A stretch of DNA of 64,000 nt from Diabrotica undecimpunctata. Taxonomy: Eukaryota; Arthropoda; Insecta; Coleoptera; Chrysomelidae. A model generated the notes under the pieces. That model saw only the letters and a list, made by a program, of their open reading frames with translations, had not been told where the DNA came from and did no database searches. The translations under genes were made by a program, and so were the position numbers. Location: contig NC_092806.1 of the NCBI RefSeq assembly GCF_040954645.1, forward strand, positions 148,332,429 to 148,396,428, read 5' to 3'. This document shows, one piece after another, positions 44,867-55,755 of the stretch (position 1 is its first letter; each line of letters opens with the position of its first letter).

Positions 44867-47800
44867 GATTAGATTAGATTAGATTATGTGAGGTCGTTAA
44901 GGCCATGCGGCCTCACCGCACTTCGACCTATAGAGATCTTTTGTGCATACCTTAATCTAGTTAAACTCTAGAATGCCAATACTTCTGATGAAGTTGATTA
45001 GCTTCCTAGGTGACTTGTTTCCTATGTCAGAGGACGCCAGACTGACCTCTCCTAGGAATTTTAGTCTTTTGCAGAACAGTGCTACGCAGTTGCATAGCAT
45101 ATGTTCTGCCGTTTCTTTTTCATTGTGACAGAAACGACAGTTCTCACTATCTGATTTGCCCATCTTCTTGAGATAATATCTCAGAGGGCAGTGACCAGTG
45201 AGAAGGCCAGTGACCATTTTGATATCTTTTTTACTCATTTCGAGAAGGCGGTTTGTTGCAGTAGGCGACACTTTTATGAGCCTTTTTGCTTGCCTTTGTC
45301 CTGTTGTGTTAGACCAATATGATCTTAGTTGATTGAGTTCCCAGGTACGGAGTTCCTCTCTGATGTGGCTTTTCGATAGTCCACAGAAGGGTTCCGGACC
45401 CTGGAATGGGGTATTAGCTCCTTCTTTTGCGAGGCTGTCAGCTTCCTCATTTCCTGCAATTCCCTTGTGACCTGGCACCCACATCACAGTTACATTGTTG
45501 CGTTCCGCCAGCTTCTTGAGAGATTGTTTACAGTCCCAAACCAACTTCGACTCACATGTAAATGACTTTAGAGCCTTTGGCCTTTAAGGTGGCTTGGCTG
45601 TCTGATAAAATAAGGACTCTTGCCCTACGGTTGTCTCGGTTGAGACATTCTTGGGCACTTATGTCTATAGCATGTATTTCTGCCTGGAAGATAGTTGGGG
45701 CGTTTCCAAGAGATTTAGATAGCCTGAAATTGGGCCCACTAACTCCCACTCCTGCCCTTTCATCTATCTTAGATCCATCCGTATACCATACGAGTGAACC
45801 TTCTTCCACTTTTGGTTCAATTTCTTCACCCATTTGGTGGTTTTTTATGACCACTTCAAAGGGTGTTTCAAAGTCGAATTTGACTGGCATAACATCTGTC
45901 GGCATGTCCTTAGAATCCAATGGAATTTCTTCTAAGATTTTCAGATGGCCAACTAGATCTCCAGGTTTCATTATTTGTGTCTGTCGCAGTTTTAAGGCGG
46001 TAGTTACTGCCTCCCTCCTTATGCAGAACTGCAAGGGAGGAAGGTTCAGCATCGCCTCTAGAGCTGCAGTGGGACATGTTGACATTGCCCCTGTGATTCC
46101 CAGACAAGCTAGCCGCTGCACTTTTTGAAGCTTGGCGTTAGCTGTTGTTTGTTGTGTTTTTGGCCACCATACGAACGATGCGTATGTGACCATGGGCCTA
46201 ATTATTGTTTTATATGACCAGAGAGTCATTTTCGGTTGTAGGCCCCAAGTTTTTCCAAACGTCTTGCGGCAGGTCCAACTTGCCACCAAAGCTCTGGATA
46301 AAATTTTTTTAATATGACTATTCCAGGTGAGTTTTTGATCTAGGGTTACCCCCAGATATTTTACTTCCTTGGAATAGTCTAATGTGATGCCATTCATAGT
46401 TGGAGCCTGTAAATTGTATTTACGTCTCCTTGTGAAAGGTATCAAAGTCGTTTTACTGGGGTTGACATTTAAGCCCTCTTTCGAGCACCAACTTTTAATT
46501 TCGTTAAGAGCAGTTTGCATGAGACTAGATATAGTCTGGTCATGCTTGCCTCTAATTGTAACAACTAGGTCATCTGCGTAACCTTGGGTTATAAAACCAG
46601 AATCATGCAACTTAGTGAGAAGGTCATCCACAAAAAAAGACCATAGCAGAGGCGATAATACTCCCCCTTGAGGGCACCCCTTTACCGCTGTCACAGTCAC
46701 AGATTCTCCTCCAATACTAGCAGTGATGATTCTCGTTTTTAGCATTGACTGAATCCATTGTATTAGTGAGACTTCAATGCTCCTCTTTACTAGTGCTCTT
46801 TTTATGGATTCAAAAGAGGTATTATCGAATGCTCCCTCTATGTCAATGAAAGCGCAAAGAGCTATTTCTTTTGCCACTATTGTCTTTTCAATTCTTTCGA
46901 CTAGCGAATTCAGAGCATTTATAGTGGATTTGCCAGTCTGGTAGGCAAACTGATGTTTGTGAAGTGGTTTCCTCGCTAATGTTTTGCTTCTTATGTAGTA
47001 ATCTACTAGTTTCTCCATTGTTTTTAGGAGAAAGGAGGTCAGGCATATAGGACGATAAGACTTCGCTTCGTCTGTAGGACGTTTCCCCGCCTTTGTTATA
47101 AATACCACCTTTGCGTCCCTCCAAGTTTTTGGAATGTGACCTAACACCAGGCTTGCTATGAAAAGCCGCTGTAGTTGCGGCTGTATTTGCATGAGGCCTT
47201 TTTGAAGTAAAGCAGGAAATATTCCGTCCTTACTAGGGGATTTAAAAGGTTTAAAGCTTTTAACGGCCCATTCGATTTTATTTTGTGTAAAGATTTTTTC
47301 CGCTAGTTGCCTGCTGGATCTGTTGAGGCCCCTTGGAGCCTCTGCCAGCTGCACACTTTGCGGTTCATCTTCTTGTATTTGTTGAGAGCCAGGAAAATGG
47401 GTCATTAACAGTTCTCTAATAGTTTCCGTTAGACTCTCAGTATAATCACCATTCGGCTTTTTGATCAGTCCAATTTCATTTGTGTGGTCTTTTGAGAGAA
47501 CCTTTTGGAGCTGTTGTGCAGGGGCTAATTCTGTTATCCCTTCGCACATTTTTCTCCATGAGTTTCTTTTTGATTTTCTTAGTTCTTTGTTGTACTCAGT
47601 AAGGGCATTTCTGTAGGAGTCCCAACTACCTGTAGATTTTGCCCTATTGAAGAGTTGTCTGACATTTTTTCTAAGTTTAGATAACTCTTTATTCCACCAG
47701 GGAACATCCCTAGTGGTTCTCTTGTGTTTTAGAGGACAGCTTGATTCATAGGCCTGTATTATGGCATTTTGAAGTTGCCATGAGGCTCGGTCTAGATTTT

Positions 47801-47930
47801 CTTCTGTGTCGAGCGACGTATCGAGTTCCTCCATTTCGCTTTCGAGACACTCTTTATAAGTGTCCCAATCGGTCTGTTTTGGGACTCGATATTCCTCAAG
47901 GCCCTTCTCAGACGCACCCAAGCGTTGAGT
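44867..47930 (-). mobile_element. R1/LOA-like non-LTR retrotransposon, 5'-truncated, with (GATTA)n tail
   Basis: The 13-bp target duplication AGCGTTGAGTGTA (44854-44866 and 47931-47943) brackets it. Its 3' end, at the left, is a (GATTA)n repeat at 44867-44886. It carries RT and RNase H but no endonuclease, as its 5' end is cut off just before the RT. It sits inside the Jockey relic, so it is younger. Confidence 0.88.
44957..47930 (-). pseudogene. RT-RNase H ORF of the R1/LOA-like element, one frameshift
   Basis: The frame runs from the 5' junction to about 45555. The ATG at 47942 belongs to the host Jockey sequence, so the first codons are a chance fusion. RT motifs: SYRPICLTSFLLKTMEKLVD, CAFIDIEGAFDNTS (motif A), GCPQGGVLSPLLWSFFVDDL (B), QGYADDLVVTIRGK (C, 46569-46580), VKYLGVTLDQKLTW. 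RNase H: WYTDGSK (45768-45785), QAEIHAID, LILSDSQATLK. A 1-base shift near 45570 then leads to the frame 44957-45544 with WVPGHKGIAGNEEADSLAKE, and a CCHC-like finger, CRFCHNEKETAEHMLCNC. All catalytic residues are present. Apart from truncation and the shift it is well kept. Confidence 0.88.
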
Positions 47931-48293
47931 GTAACTTTCCACTTATTACACCATTCTTCGACGCCGTTTAAAAGAGTTAAAGGGGGGCGTATCATTTTCG
48001 TAGAGATACAGTTGGGTCCCTGGGATGTTTTGATTTAAAATTTTGCTGTTGTATATTATGTACAATAAGGGCGCTAGCACTGTGCCTTGGAGAACTACAG
48101 CTTGTGGAGTAAAAGGGGTTGACAGTTGATTGCTTATTCTTACTCTGACTGACAGTTCGATTCATTAGGTGGGAATGTATAATTTGTGTGAATTGGAGAG
48201 GTAGCCTGACGTCAGTGAGCTTCCGAACAAGCCCGTCATGCCAGACTTGATCGAAGTCCTTTTATATATCCAGAAAAATGGCGATGGCGATCA

Positions 48294-50401
48294 ATTGTCG
48301 TTTATAGCTTAAGTGACTATAGTTATATGTTATTAAATCCTGCTTATAACTTATTACATATAGTTTCTAATTCCAAAAAACTTTTCATAATAATTTTTGA
48401 TATTGTGGAAAATAAATGTACTGTAACCTTTAAGCGGAACTCATATTTTTTTAAACACCTCGTATAATATTGATAAAATTTAATAACTGATGGTTTCATC
48501 TTAGGCTTTAGACCATGCGAAGCTATTTACAAAAAACCTTTGTAAAATTAATAATAATATAGTTGCCTAGCATATAATTTGGAATAAATAAAATGATGTT
48601 GGAGTTGGGTATCGGTAATTTGAGAAAAAAATGCAACATTTTTTTTTTTAATTGGAAGAATATAATTGCATATTGGAACATAGTTTTTTCAAACAACTTT
48701 TTATGTTATGAATTTTCGATTTTGTGAAATAAAAGAATACTTTACTTTTGACCGAAATTCATATTTTTTGACATACCTCAATAAAAAAGTTTCTCTTATA
48801 GTTCCAAATTATGTAGGCACAGTGTATCAGCGTTTATATGTGCACCAATAATATTAATGTTATTATTATTTAAATAATATTTATAATAATAATATATTTA
48901 TTATTATAAATTATTATTAAAAATAAAAAAAAATAAAACATTGTAAGTGATGGTGTCTTTACAATAGTCATCAATGGATTACACACCTAAAAAAAATATG
49001 ACAAACAGGACACATTTTTTCATTTCCTTTGTAGCATTTTAATTCCCTGTCTCTTTGTACGATTTACGATTAAAAGCGGATAAATCTTCGACATAATACA
49101 CACGCGGAAACATTTGTATGTTGAGAAATTTGGGTCATCTTTTCCACTTTTTCAATCATCGAGTGTAATCATGTCCCCCTAAATCCACAACGTTATTTTC
49201 GTGTTTCTGTTTTGAGACAGATATTACAGATTCCAACAAAAAATAACAGGATTTGTTCAATACAGTTCGGCAGTACAGTGCCGGTGTAAGCCATGTTTCA
49301 ATTATTTACCAAGGATACAAAAAGTCGAACAATTCCTCGCCAATTGTAAAGTACATTAGAACTAGTTTTAAAATTCTTGTTTGATGCTAATCCACGTTTC
49401 TAAACTGTAACTTATAATATACCTGAGAAATTAGCAAATAAAAAGCATTTTTTGCACACTGTTTGATACATGTATTCACAATGTAAGACCGCAATTTTAT
49501 TCTAAATATTAATAGTGAGGACCGGTAAATTATATGGAAAAGTGACACAATTTTTTGAAAATATGAATAACTTTTTTAAAAATGCAGAAAAATTATAAAT
49601 TTCGCGTGATAATAGGAACAATATTACATGTATTCAGCTATAAAAGTTTCAAGAAGTTTTACTTAACAATTATTACAAAATTGAAATTGTTTTTCCCAGA
49701 AAACTTTTATCCACAGCGGTATTATGTGTAAACCATTAGGTCTACATTAATTGTGAAAGCCCAGATTGAATAGAAAGTCTTGTTTTATCAAATTTAATTA
49801 TTGAACAAATAAAAAGGGTCTACTGTTAGTATGACATCTGAACTAAAATTATTTCAGTTAATAGATGTTCAGATAGACGCAAAATTTATTGTGAAATTTA
49901 ATCCGAAAATAACAAAAATTTTTACCAAACGCTCATTTTTACGCAAATGTGTTCATCAGACATTTGGTGGATTTCGGTGAAATGTTTACACCAAAGAGGC
50001 GTGCCGGGTTTCTTTGATATTACACTATTTTATTACTTTATTAGGTACTACAACTGTAATAAAAATAAATGTACTATTTTTAATATAAATAAAAAGAAAT
50101 TGGCAGAACGATGGTTCAGAAACCAGAAAAAGAATCTATATAATATTTAGTTTTAAATATTTGTTTGCTTTGAGTGGATGTACTCTAAACGTTCCAAAAG
50201 TAACGTGTATAACATATTGGCTATTGACAGTTAAAGTACCGAGTCGTTACAGATATTAAAAAGTAACGAAAATTTACATAGAGTTGCATATATCGCCGAC
50301 TGATTTTGGTTTTAAAAACCGTCCGTATATAGGTTTCCGGTGAAGAGAGGTGTCCGTTAAGAGAGAGATTAATGTAGTCTACTTGTTTATTGAAGTCAAA
50401 A
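48294..50401. other. AT-rich region, no gene; two diverged repeats
   Basis: Blocks at about 48365-48475 and 48690-48790 resemble one another (both run through TTTTGATATTGTGGAAAATA-like and CATATTTTTT sequence to ACACCTC or ACATACCTC). The end of this stretch contains AGAGGTGTCCGTTAAGAGAG (about 50347), which may belong to the terminal region of the transposase element that follows. Confidence 0.4.
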
Positions 50402-51307
50402 ATGCCAAGACGTGTTTTAGATGTAGACAACTTTATATTTAATGTACTTTCTTATTTTACTGCGGAGAAAACAAACGGGGACCCTTTGCGACCTGTTCAG
50501 TCCGTACATAAACGTGTGTGTGATGCACTCTGTATTAGTGAAACAAAACTAAAGTCTGTTTTGCAAAAAGCAAAAAAAAGTGGACAAAGTGAACAAAATG
50601 TCGCACAATATAAATCTCGCCGACAACCAAAGACTATAGATCTTCCCGAAGGTTGCAAATTTAAAATCCGTGAGACAATATATAAAATGCGCGAAAAGAA
50701 ACAACATGTTTCTTTAGATTCAGTGCTACAAAAATTAAAAGACAGAAATATATTTGAAATTTCCAGAACAAGTCTCTGGAGAGTTTTAAGACAGATTGGT
50801 TTTAAGTTCAAAAAGGAAGACAATAGGAAGGCTTTGTGTGAAAGAGCTAGTGTCGTTCACAAAAGAATAGAATTTTTAAGAAATTATAACAAATTGAAAA
50901 AAGGCGATATCAAACGAATTTGGCAGGACGAGAGCATAAAATCCATAAAACACATCGATAACGAGGGAAAGAGATATATTATAGTGCATGCAAGTGGAAA
51001 ACATGGTTTTATTGAGGGAGCAGATCTTGTGTTTTCATCAAAATCAAAATCAGCCGATTATCATGACAATATGAATACGGAGATGTTTTTGAAATGGTTG
51101 AAAGAAAAACTGTTGCCAAGTTTACATGAACCATCCGTTATAGTACTGGATAATGCTGCGTACCATTTGGAAATTTTAAATAAGCAACCAACAAACACGT
51201 GGACCGTAGATAAAATAAAAGAATGGTTAACGAATAAAAGTATTGCATTTCCTCAATACTGTTTTAAGCCTCAATTACTAACGTTAGCTAAAATTCATGC
51301 ACAACCA

Positions 51308-51370
<63 letters not shown>

Positions 51371-51379
51371 TTACGGTAA
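50402..51379 (+). pseudogene. Tc1/mariner-superfamily (IS630-like) transposase, C-terminus lost in (TA)n
   Basis: The start is the ATG at 50402 (MPRRVLDVDNFIFNVLSYFT). It has an HTH segment (VCDALCISETKLKSVLQKAK), a linker with IDLPEGCKFKIRETIYKMRE, SRTSLWRVLRQIGFKFKK, IWQDESIKS (first Asp), GKRYIIVHASGKHGFIEG, SADYHDNMNTEMFLKWLKEK and VIVLDNAAYH (second Asp). After FPQYCFKPQLLTLAK the frame enters (TA)n at 51311 and stops at 51379, so the last catalytic acidic residue is missing. It is an intact reading frame until then. It belongs to the same broad group as the split gene at 351-19055 but is clearly a different lineage. Confidence 0.85.
51311..51366. repeat. (TA)n microsatellite interrupting the transposase
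   Basis: A pure TA run inside the 3' part of the transposase frame. Confidence 0.95.
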
Positions 51380-51386
51380 CAATTGA

Positions 51387-51720
51387 CTTCCCACATGTAA
51401 AGTTGTAGGTTCAATTGGCTTCCGCTGGTCAATTGGCATCCGGTATTCGGATGCCAATTGACCTCTTCAAAATAATATCAGAAACGCATAGTGGATGATA
51501 TTATAAGGCTCTTTACGCGATATGAACCCGGAATCCAATTGGACCGTTTTTTGATTCGTAAATAAATCGTAGTTCGAGGCAAAAAATAAGCAGCGCCACC
51601 ATCGATTTGTGTATATTGAGTTGAAGCGATATTCATGTCGTTACAGCTTAGCGGTTCAATTGGCATCTACAGGATGTGATACGATTTTGGAAGCCAGTTA
51701 GTCACTTAGATTGTCTTAGA
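51387..51720. repeat. Cluster of CAATTGG(C/A)-type motifs with a perfect palindrome
   Basis: Variants of CAATTGGCATCC occur in both orientations near 51387, 51412, 51430, 51453, 51533, 51655 and 51690. Two of them form a perfect hairpin: arms 51427-51442 and 51448-51463 (16 bp, starting GGTCAATTGGC), loop GTATT. Confidence 0.8.
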
Positions 51721-52310
51721 TTCCAGGTTTATAAAGGTTCGAGTAACATCTGGTCGATTCGCGTTTGAGTTTAATTCTTAGAATGGATATTTTTTGTTTA
51801 GTTTTTGGATTTACAATATATTATTGGTTTTATCTTACTTTCTTGTTATCTGCAGTCTTTTATTCTTTTTGAAAGGTTTTATAACCTTATTTCTCAGCGC
51901 CATGTGTATAATTTTTTGAAGCACATTGCTAAAACGTTGTGTATTAAAAAGCATTTAATGTTAGGGGTTGTAAATGCATTAAAAATGTTGTGAATTTTGA
52001 AAATGTGGTTTGGCGCTGTGTTAATAAGATTCTTTCGTTAAGATGATTAGTTTTTATCTATCTCTGGTTATGCTTTGTCTTTTTTTCTGTGAAAATATTA
52101 ACTAATATTATAAATGTGAGTGTAAGGTGTTTGTCGGCTTGTTTTTTTTCGCATTCCCTGTTTAACTTTTTAACCGATCATATTGATTATTTTTGCAATT
52201 TTGACAGGGACACAAATAAGCACAGATGATACAGTTTATTAAAAAAAGTTGTATTTTCAAGGGATACTTCTCGGCAGAAGACGCCATCACAATCGAATCG
52301 AGGATAAAAG
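51721..52310. other. No gene recognised
   Basis: AT-rich, with short open frames only (for example 51805-51993 on the plus strand, no motif). Confidence 0.35.
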
Positions 52311-52323
52311 CTAGTATTTTATA

Positions 52324-54499
52324 TGTAAATGAGAATGCAATCCACTCTTAACTGATCAACATTTAATATGTCATCACAGGTGTTCCGTGTGCAATGCTGC
52401 CAGGTCACCCATGTACAGCTTGGAACAACAAGAGCCATTTGCTGATCGGTTTAGGTCACCGAAACCCAACCAATTATGATTGGATCAACAGAAACAACTA
52501 CTCCGTGGGCTAATACCCCTACCGGCATTGAATTATACTATTGATCCAATGGTCGTAGAACAACACAACCCATCAAGTGTGAAACGCCAAACAGCTGTTT
52601 CGGTCCGCCAGACCTTATCAGTGACGCTTGGCTTCTCCATTGGAAAGTTGTCCGTTCTGCTTAAGGGGACAAGGTCCTCTGAATCTCAAATGTAAATGAG
52701 AATGCAATCCACTCTTAACTGATCAACATTTAATATGTCATCACAGGTGTTCCGTGTGCAATGCTGCCAGGTCACCCATGTACAGCTTGGAACAACAAGA
52801 GCCATTTGCTGATCGGTTTAGGCCGCCGAAACCCAATTAATTATGTTTAGATCAACAGAAACAACTACTCCGAGGGCTAATACCCCTACCGGCATTGAAT
52901 TATACTATTGATCCAATGGTCGCAGCACAACACAACCCATCAAGTGTGATACGCCAAACAGTTGTTGCGGTCCGCCAGACCTCATCAGTGACGCTTGGCT
53001 TCTCCATTGGAAAATTGTCCGTTCTGCTTAAGGGGACAAGGTCCTCTGCATCTCAAATGTAAATGAGAATGCAATCCATTCTTAACTGATCAACATTTAA
53101 TATGTCATCACCGGTGTTCCGTGTGCAATGCTGCCAGGTCACCCATATACAACTTGGAACAACAAGAGCCCTTTGCTGATCGGTTTAGGTCACCGAAACC
53201 CAACCAATTATGTTTGGATCAACAAAAACCACTACTCCGAGGGGTAATACACCTACTGGCATTGAATTATACTATTGATCCAATGGTCGCAGATCAACAC
53301 AACCCATCAAGTGTGAAACGCCAAACAGCAGTTTCGGTCCGCCAGACCTCATCAGTGACGCTTGGCTTCTCCATTGGAAAGTTGTCCGTTCTGCTTAAGG
53401 GGACAAGGTCCTCTGAATCTCAAATGTAAATGAGAATGCAATCCACTCTTAACTGATCACATAGGTGACCTAGCAGCATTGCACACGGAACACCTGTGAT
53501 GACATATTAAATGTTGATCAGTTAAGAGTGGATTGCATTCTCATTTACATTTGAGATTCAGCGGACCTTGTCCCCTTAAGCAGAACGGACAACTTTCCAA
53601 TGGAGAAGCCAAGCGTCACAGATAAGGTCTGGCGGACCGAAACAGCTGTTTGGCGTTTCACACTTGATGGGTTGTGTTTTTCTGCGACCATTGGATCAAT
53701 AGTATAATTCAATGCCGGTAGGGGTATTAGCCCACGGAGTAGTTGTTTCTGTTGATCCAATCATAATTGGTTGGGTTTCGGTGATCTAAACCGATCAGCA
53801 AATGGCTCTTGTTGTTCCAAGCTGTACATGGGTGACCTGGCAGCATTGCACACGGAACACCTGTGATGACATATTAAATGTTGATCAGTTAAGAGTGGAT
53901 TGCATTCTCATTTACATTTGAGATTCAGAGGACCTTGTCCCCTTAAGCAGAACGAACACTTTTCAATGGAGAAGCCAAGCGTCACTGATCAGGTCTGGCG
54001 GACCGAAACAGCTGTTTGGCGTTTCACACTTGATGGGTTGTGTTGTTCTGCGACCATTGGATCAATAGTATAATTCAATGCCGGTAGGGGTATTAGCCCT
54101 CGGAGTAGTTGTTTCTGTTGATCCAAACATAATTGGTTGGGTTTCAGTGACCTAAACCGATCAGCAAATGGCTCTTGTTGTTCCAAGCTGTACATGGGTG
54201 ACCTGGCAGCATTGCACACGGAACACCTGTGATGACATATTAAATGTTGATCAGTTAAGAGTGGATTGCATTCTCATCTACATTTGAGATTCAGAGGACC
54301 TTGTACCCTTAAGCAGAACGAACAACTTTCCAATGGAGAAGCCAAGCGTCACTGATGAGGTCTGGCGGACCGAAACAGCTGTTTGGCGTTTCACACTTGA
54401 TGGGTTGTGTTGTTCTGCGACTATAGGATCAATAGTATAATTCAATGCCGGTAGGGGTATTAGCCCTCGGAGTAGTTGTTTCTGTTGATCCAAACATAA
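52324..54499. repeat. 367-bp satellite in a head-to-head array flanked by a 13-bp direct repeat
   Basis: The marker TGTAAATGAG occurs at 52324, 52691, 53058 and 53425 (period exactly 367). Near 53460 the orientation flips and the reverse marker CTCATTTACA (or a variant) occurs at 53540, 53907 and 54273. So there are three direct units and a partial, then a partial, two units and a partial in inverse orientation. CTAGTATTTTATA lies at both edges (52311-52323 and 54500-54512). Each unit contains an open frame of about 70 codons, but 367 is not a multiple of three and no product is recognised. Confidence 0.92.
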
Positions 54500-54512
54500 C
54501 TAGTATTTTATA

Positions 54513-54889
54513 GTATAGCAAAGTAATACATTTTCGGGTAGATCAGATATGTAGGATTTAGTGCTCGCTCTTCTACCTATATTTTATTAAAGTGTCTTAT
54601 GAAATTTCAATTTCTGGATCATTTTTTGTCTTTAACTGGGATATTATTACTCTCCTGCCTTCTACTATTCTTTGCTTTTCTCACCACTCCTGCTGGTATC
54701 TCTATATTTGTGTTTCGTTTATTTATTCGTTCATAGTTTGTTATTAATTTTGCCTCACACATATTTGCGTCTTAATAAGTTTAATAATATAGAAATCTTA
54801 TTACCTGAATAAAGGAATCATGTTTTGTTCAAATAAATTTAATAAATTAAAACCATTTCTACATAGCAACAATAATACAAATTTTAAAA
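54513..54889. other. No gene recognised
   Basis: AT-rich sequence between the satellite and the following ORF. An upstream exon of that ORF was looked for and not found. Confidence 0.3.
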
Positions 54890-55387
54890 ATGGAAAAGGG
54901 TGAACTAGAACAACTAGCAAAATTTATGGGGCATACCTCAAAAACTCATGATGAGTGGTATCGTCTCCCGTCAGACATTTACCAAACCGCAAAAGTTTCC
55001 AAAATATTATTGCTCGCTCAAAACACTAATATTGACCAATATAAAAATCGAAATTTAAATGAGATTGAAGTCGATAACGAGATATTGGAAGACGCAGAAG
55101 AAGCTGATAGTGACGAAGAAAATACTAATCAACCTATTCTTCAACAAAATGAAGTAAACATCCCGTCACAAAATAGAATACAGGAGAAAGGTAAACGTAT
55201 TTTAGTTCCATGGACAAAAGAGGAAAAAGAACTTACGCAAAAATTCTTTGCACGTCATATTAAGAAGAAAATTCCGCCAAAAAAAATGGAAGTTTTAAAT
55301 TTGGTAGAAAAGTATCCAAATGTTTTTAAAAACAGGAAATGGGACACAATAAAAGTATTTGTACAAAATAAATATAAATCACAATAA
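54890..55387 (+). CDS. Tyrosine-recombinase-like C-terminal ORF (last exon or fragment)
   Basis: 165 residues from the ATG at 54890 (MEKGELEQLAKFMGHTSKTH). The start LAKFMGHTSKTHDEWYRLP resembles the last part of a tyrosine recombinase, with LGH and the YR nucleophile position as in multicopy proteins of insects and fish that end DIYQTAKVSKILL. An acidic linker (DNEILEDAEEADSDEEN) follows, then a basic domain, PWTKEEKELTQKFFARHIKK and NVFKNRKWDTIKVFVQNK. The catalytic Arg, HxxR and the N-terminal part are absent, so it is either a last exon whose partners are lost or a fragment. The frame itself is undamaged. Confidence 0.5.
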   Translation: MEKGELEQLAKFMGHTSKTHDEWYRLPSDIYQTAKVSKILLLAQNTNIDQYKNRNLNEIEVDNEILEDAEEADSDEENTNQPILQQNEVNIPSQNRIQEKGKRILVPWTKEEKELTQKFFARHIKKKIPPKKMEVLNLVEKYPNVFKNRKWDTIKVFVQNKYKSQ

Positions 55388-55755
55388 TTCATTCAAGTGA
55401 TTACGAGTTTCAATAAAATATTCTATTACAATCCTATAGTTTTAATGTATCCTTCATTACTTTCTTATTGAATTAAACCTAATTTTATTAACGTTTTAAA
55501 ACGTCGTCATATTAATATTTTCTCTTGGATTTTGTAAATCCAATGAAATGTTGTAGATAGAATTTGAGGTTGGACAAACATTCATTTTTTCTTAGCTGTT
55601 CTAGTTTTAAAATAAAGTTTCTAACTAGTCTATGTTTCTAATGGTAATAGTGGGTTTTGTACAATTGCTAACGTATAGACTTTACCTATTTTACGTTTTT
55701 ATCGAGGCTATTTTTTTTAAATAAACCCGGTGTGGTCAATGTTGATTATTTCCAT
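55388..55755. other. No gene recognised
   Basis: AT-rich, with nothing supported. Confidence 0.3.

Larger units (their letters stand above)
44380..48293 (-). pseudogene. Jockey-like RT relic split by an R1/LOA-like element
   Basis: The right part (47944-48293) reads FLDIQKDFDQVWHDGLVRKL (motif A), then after shifts VLAPLLYIIY and RMVEEWCNKWKVTLNA-like residues. The left part (44488-44853) resumes with FVARDDDQFSLNLMGQRLDI, PTAFYLGILFTKTLNW, DLKAVLDRVRNRARLL and YKTFIRPVQ, then decays through KTLRLLIP to about 44380. Endonuclease and N-terminal RT are missing. Confidence 0.75.

Noticed and set aside
45562..47971. Plus-strand frames inside the R1/LOA-like element, and alternative minus frames
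   Set aside because: Shadows of the RT-RNase H ORF.
52480..54493. Repeated 71-102 codon frames in the 367-bp satellite
   Set aside because: Unit length is not a multiple of three, there is no domain, and conservation is explained by recent array homogeneity.
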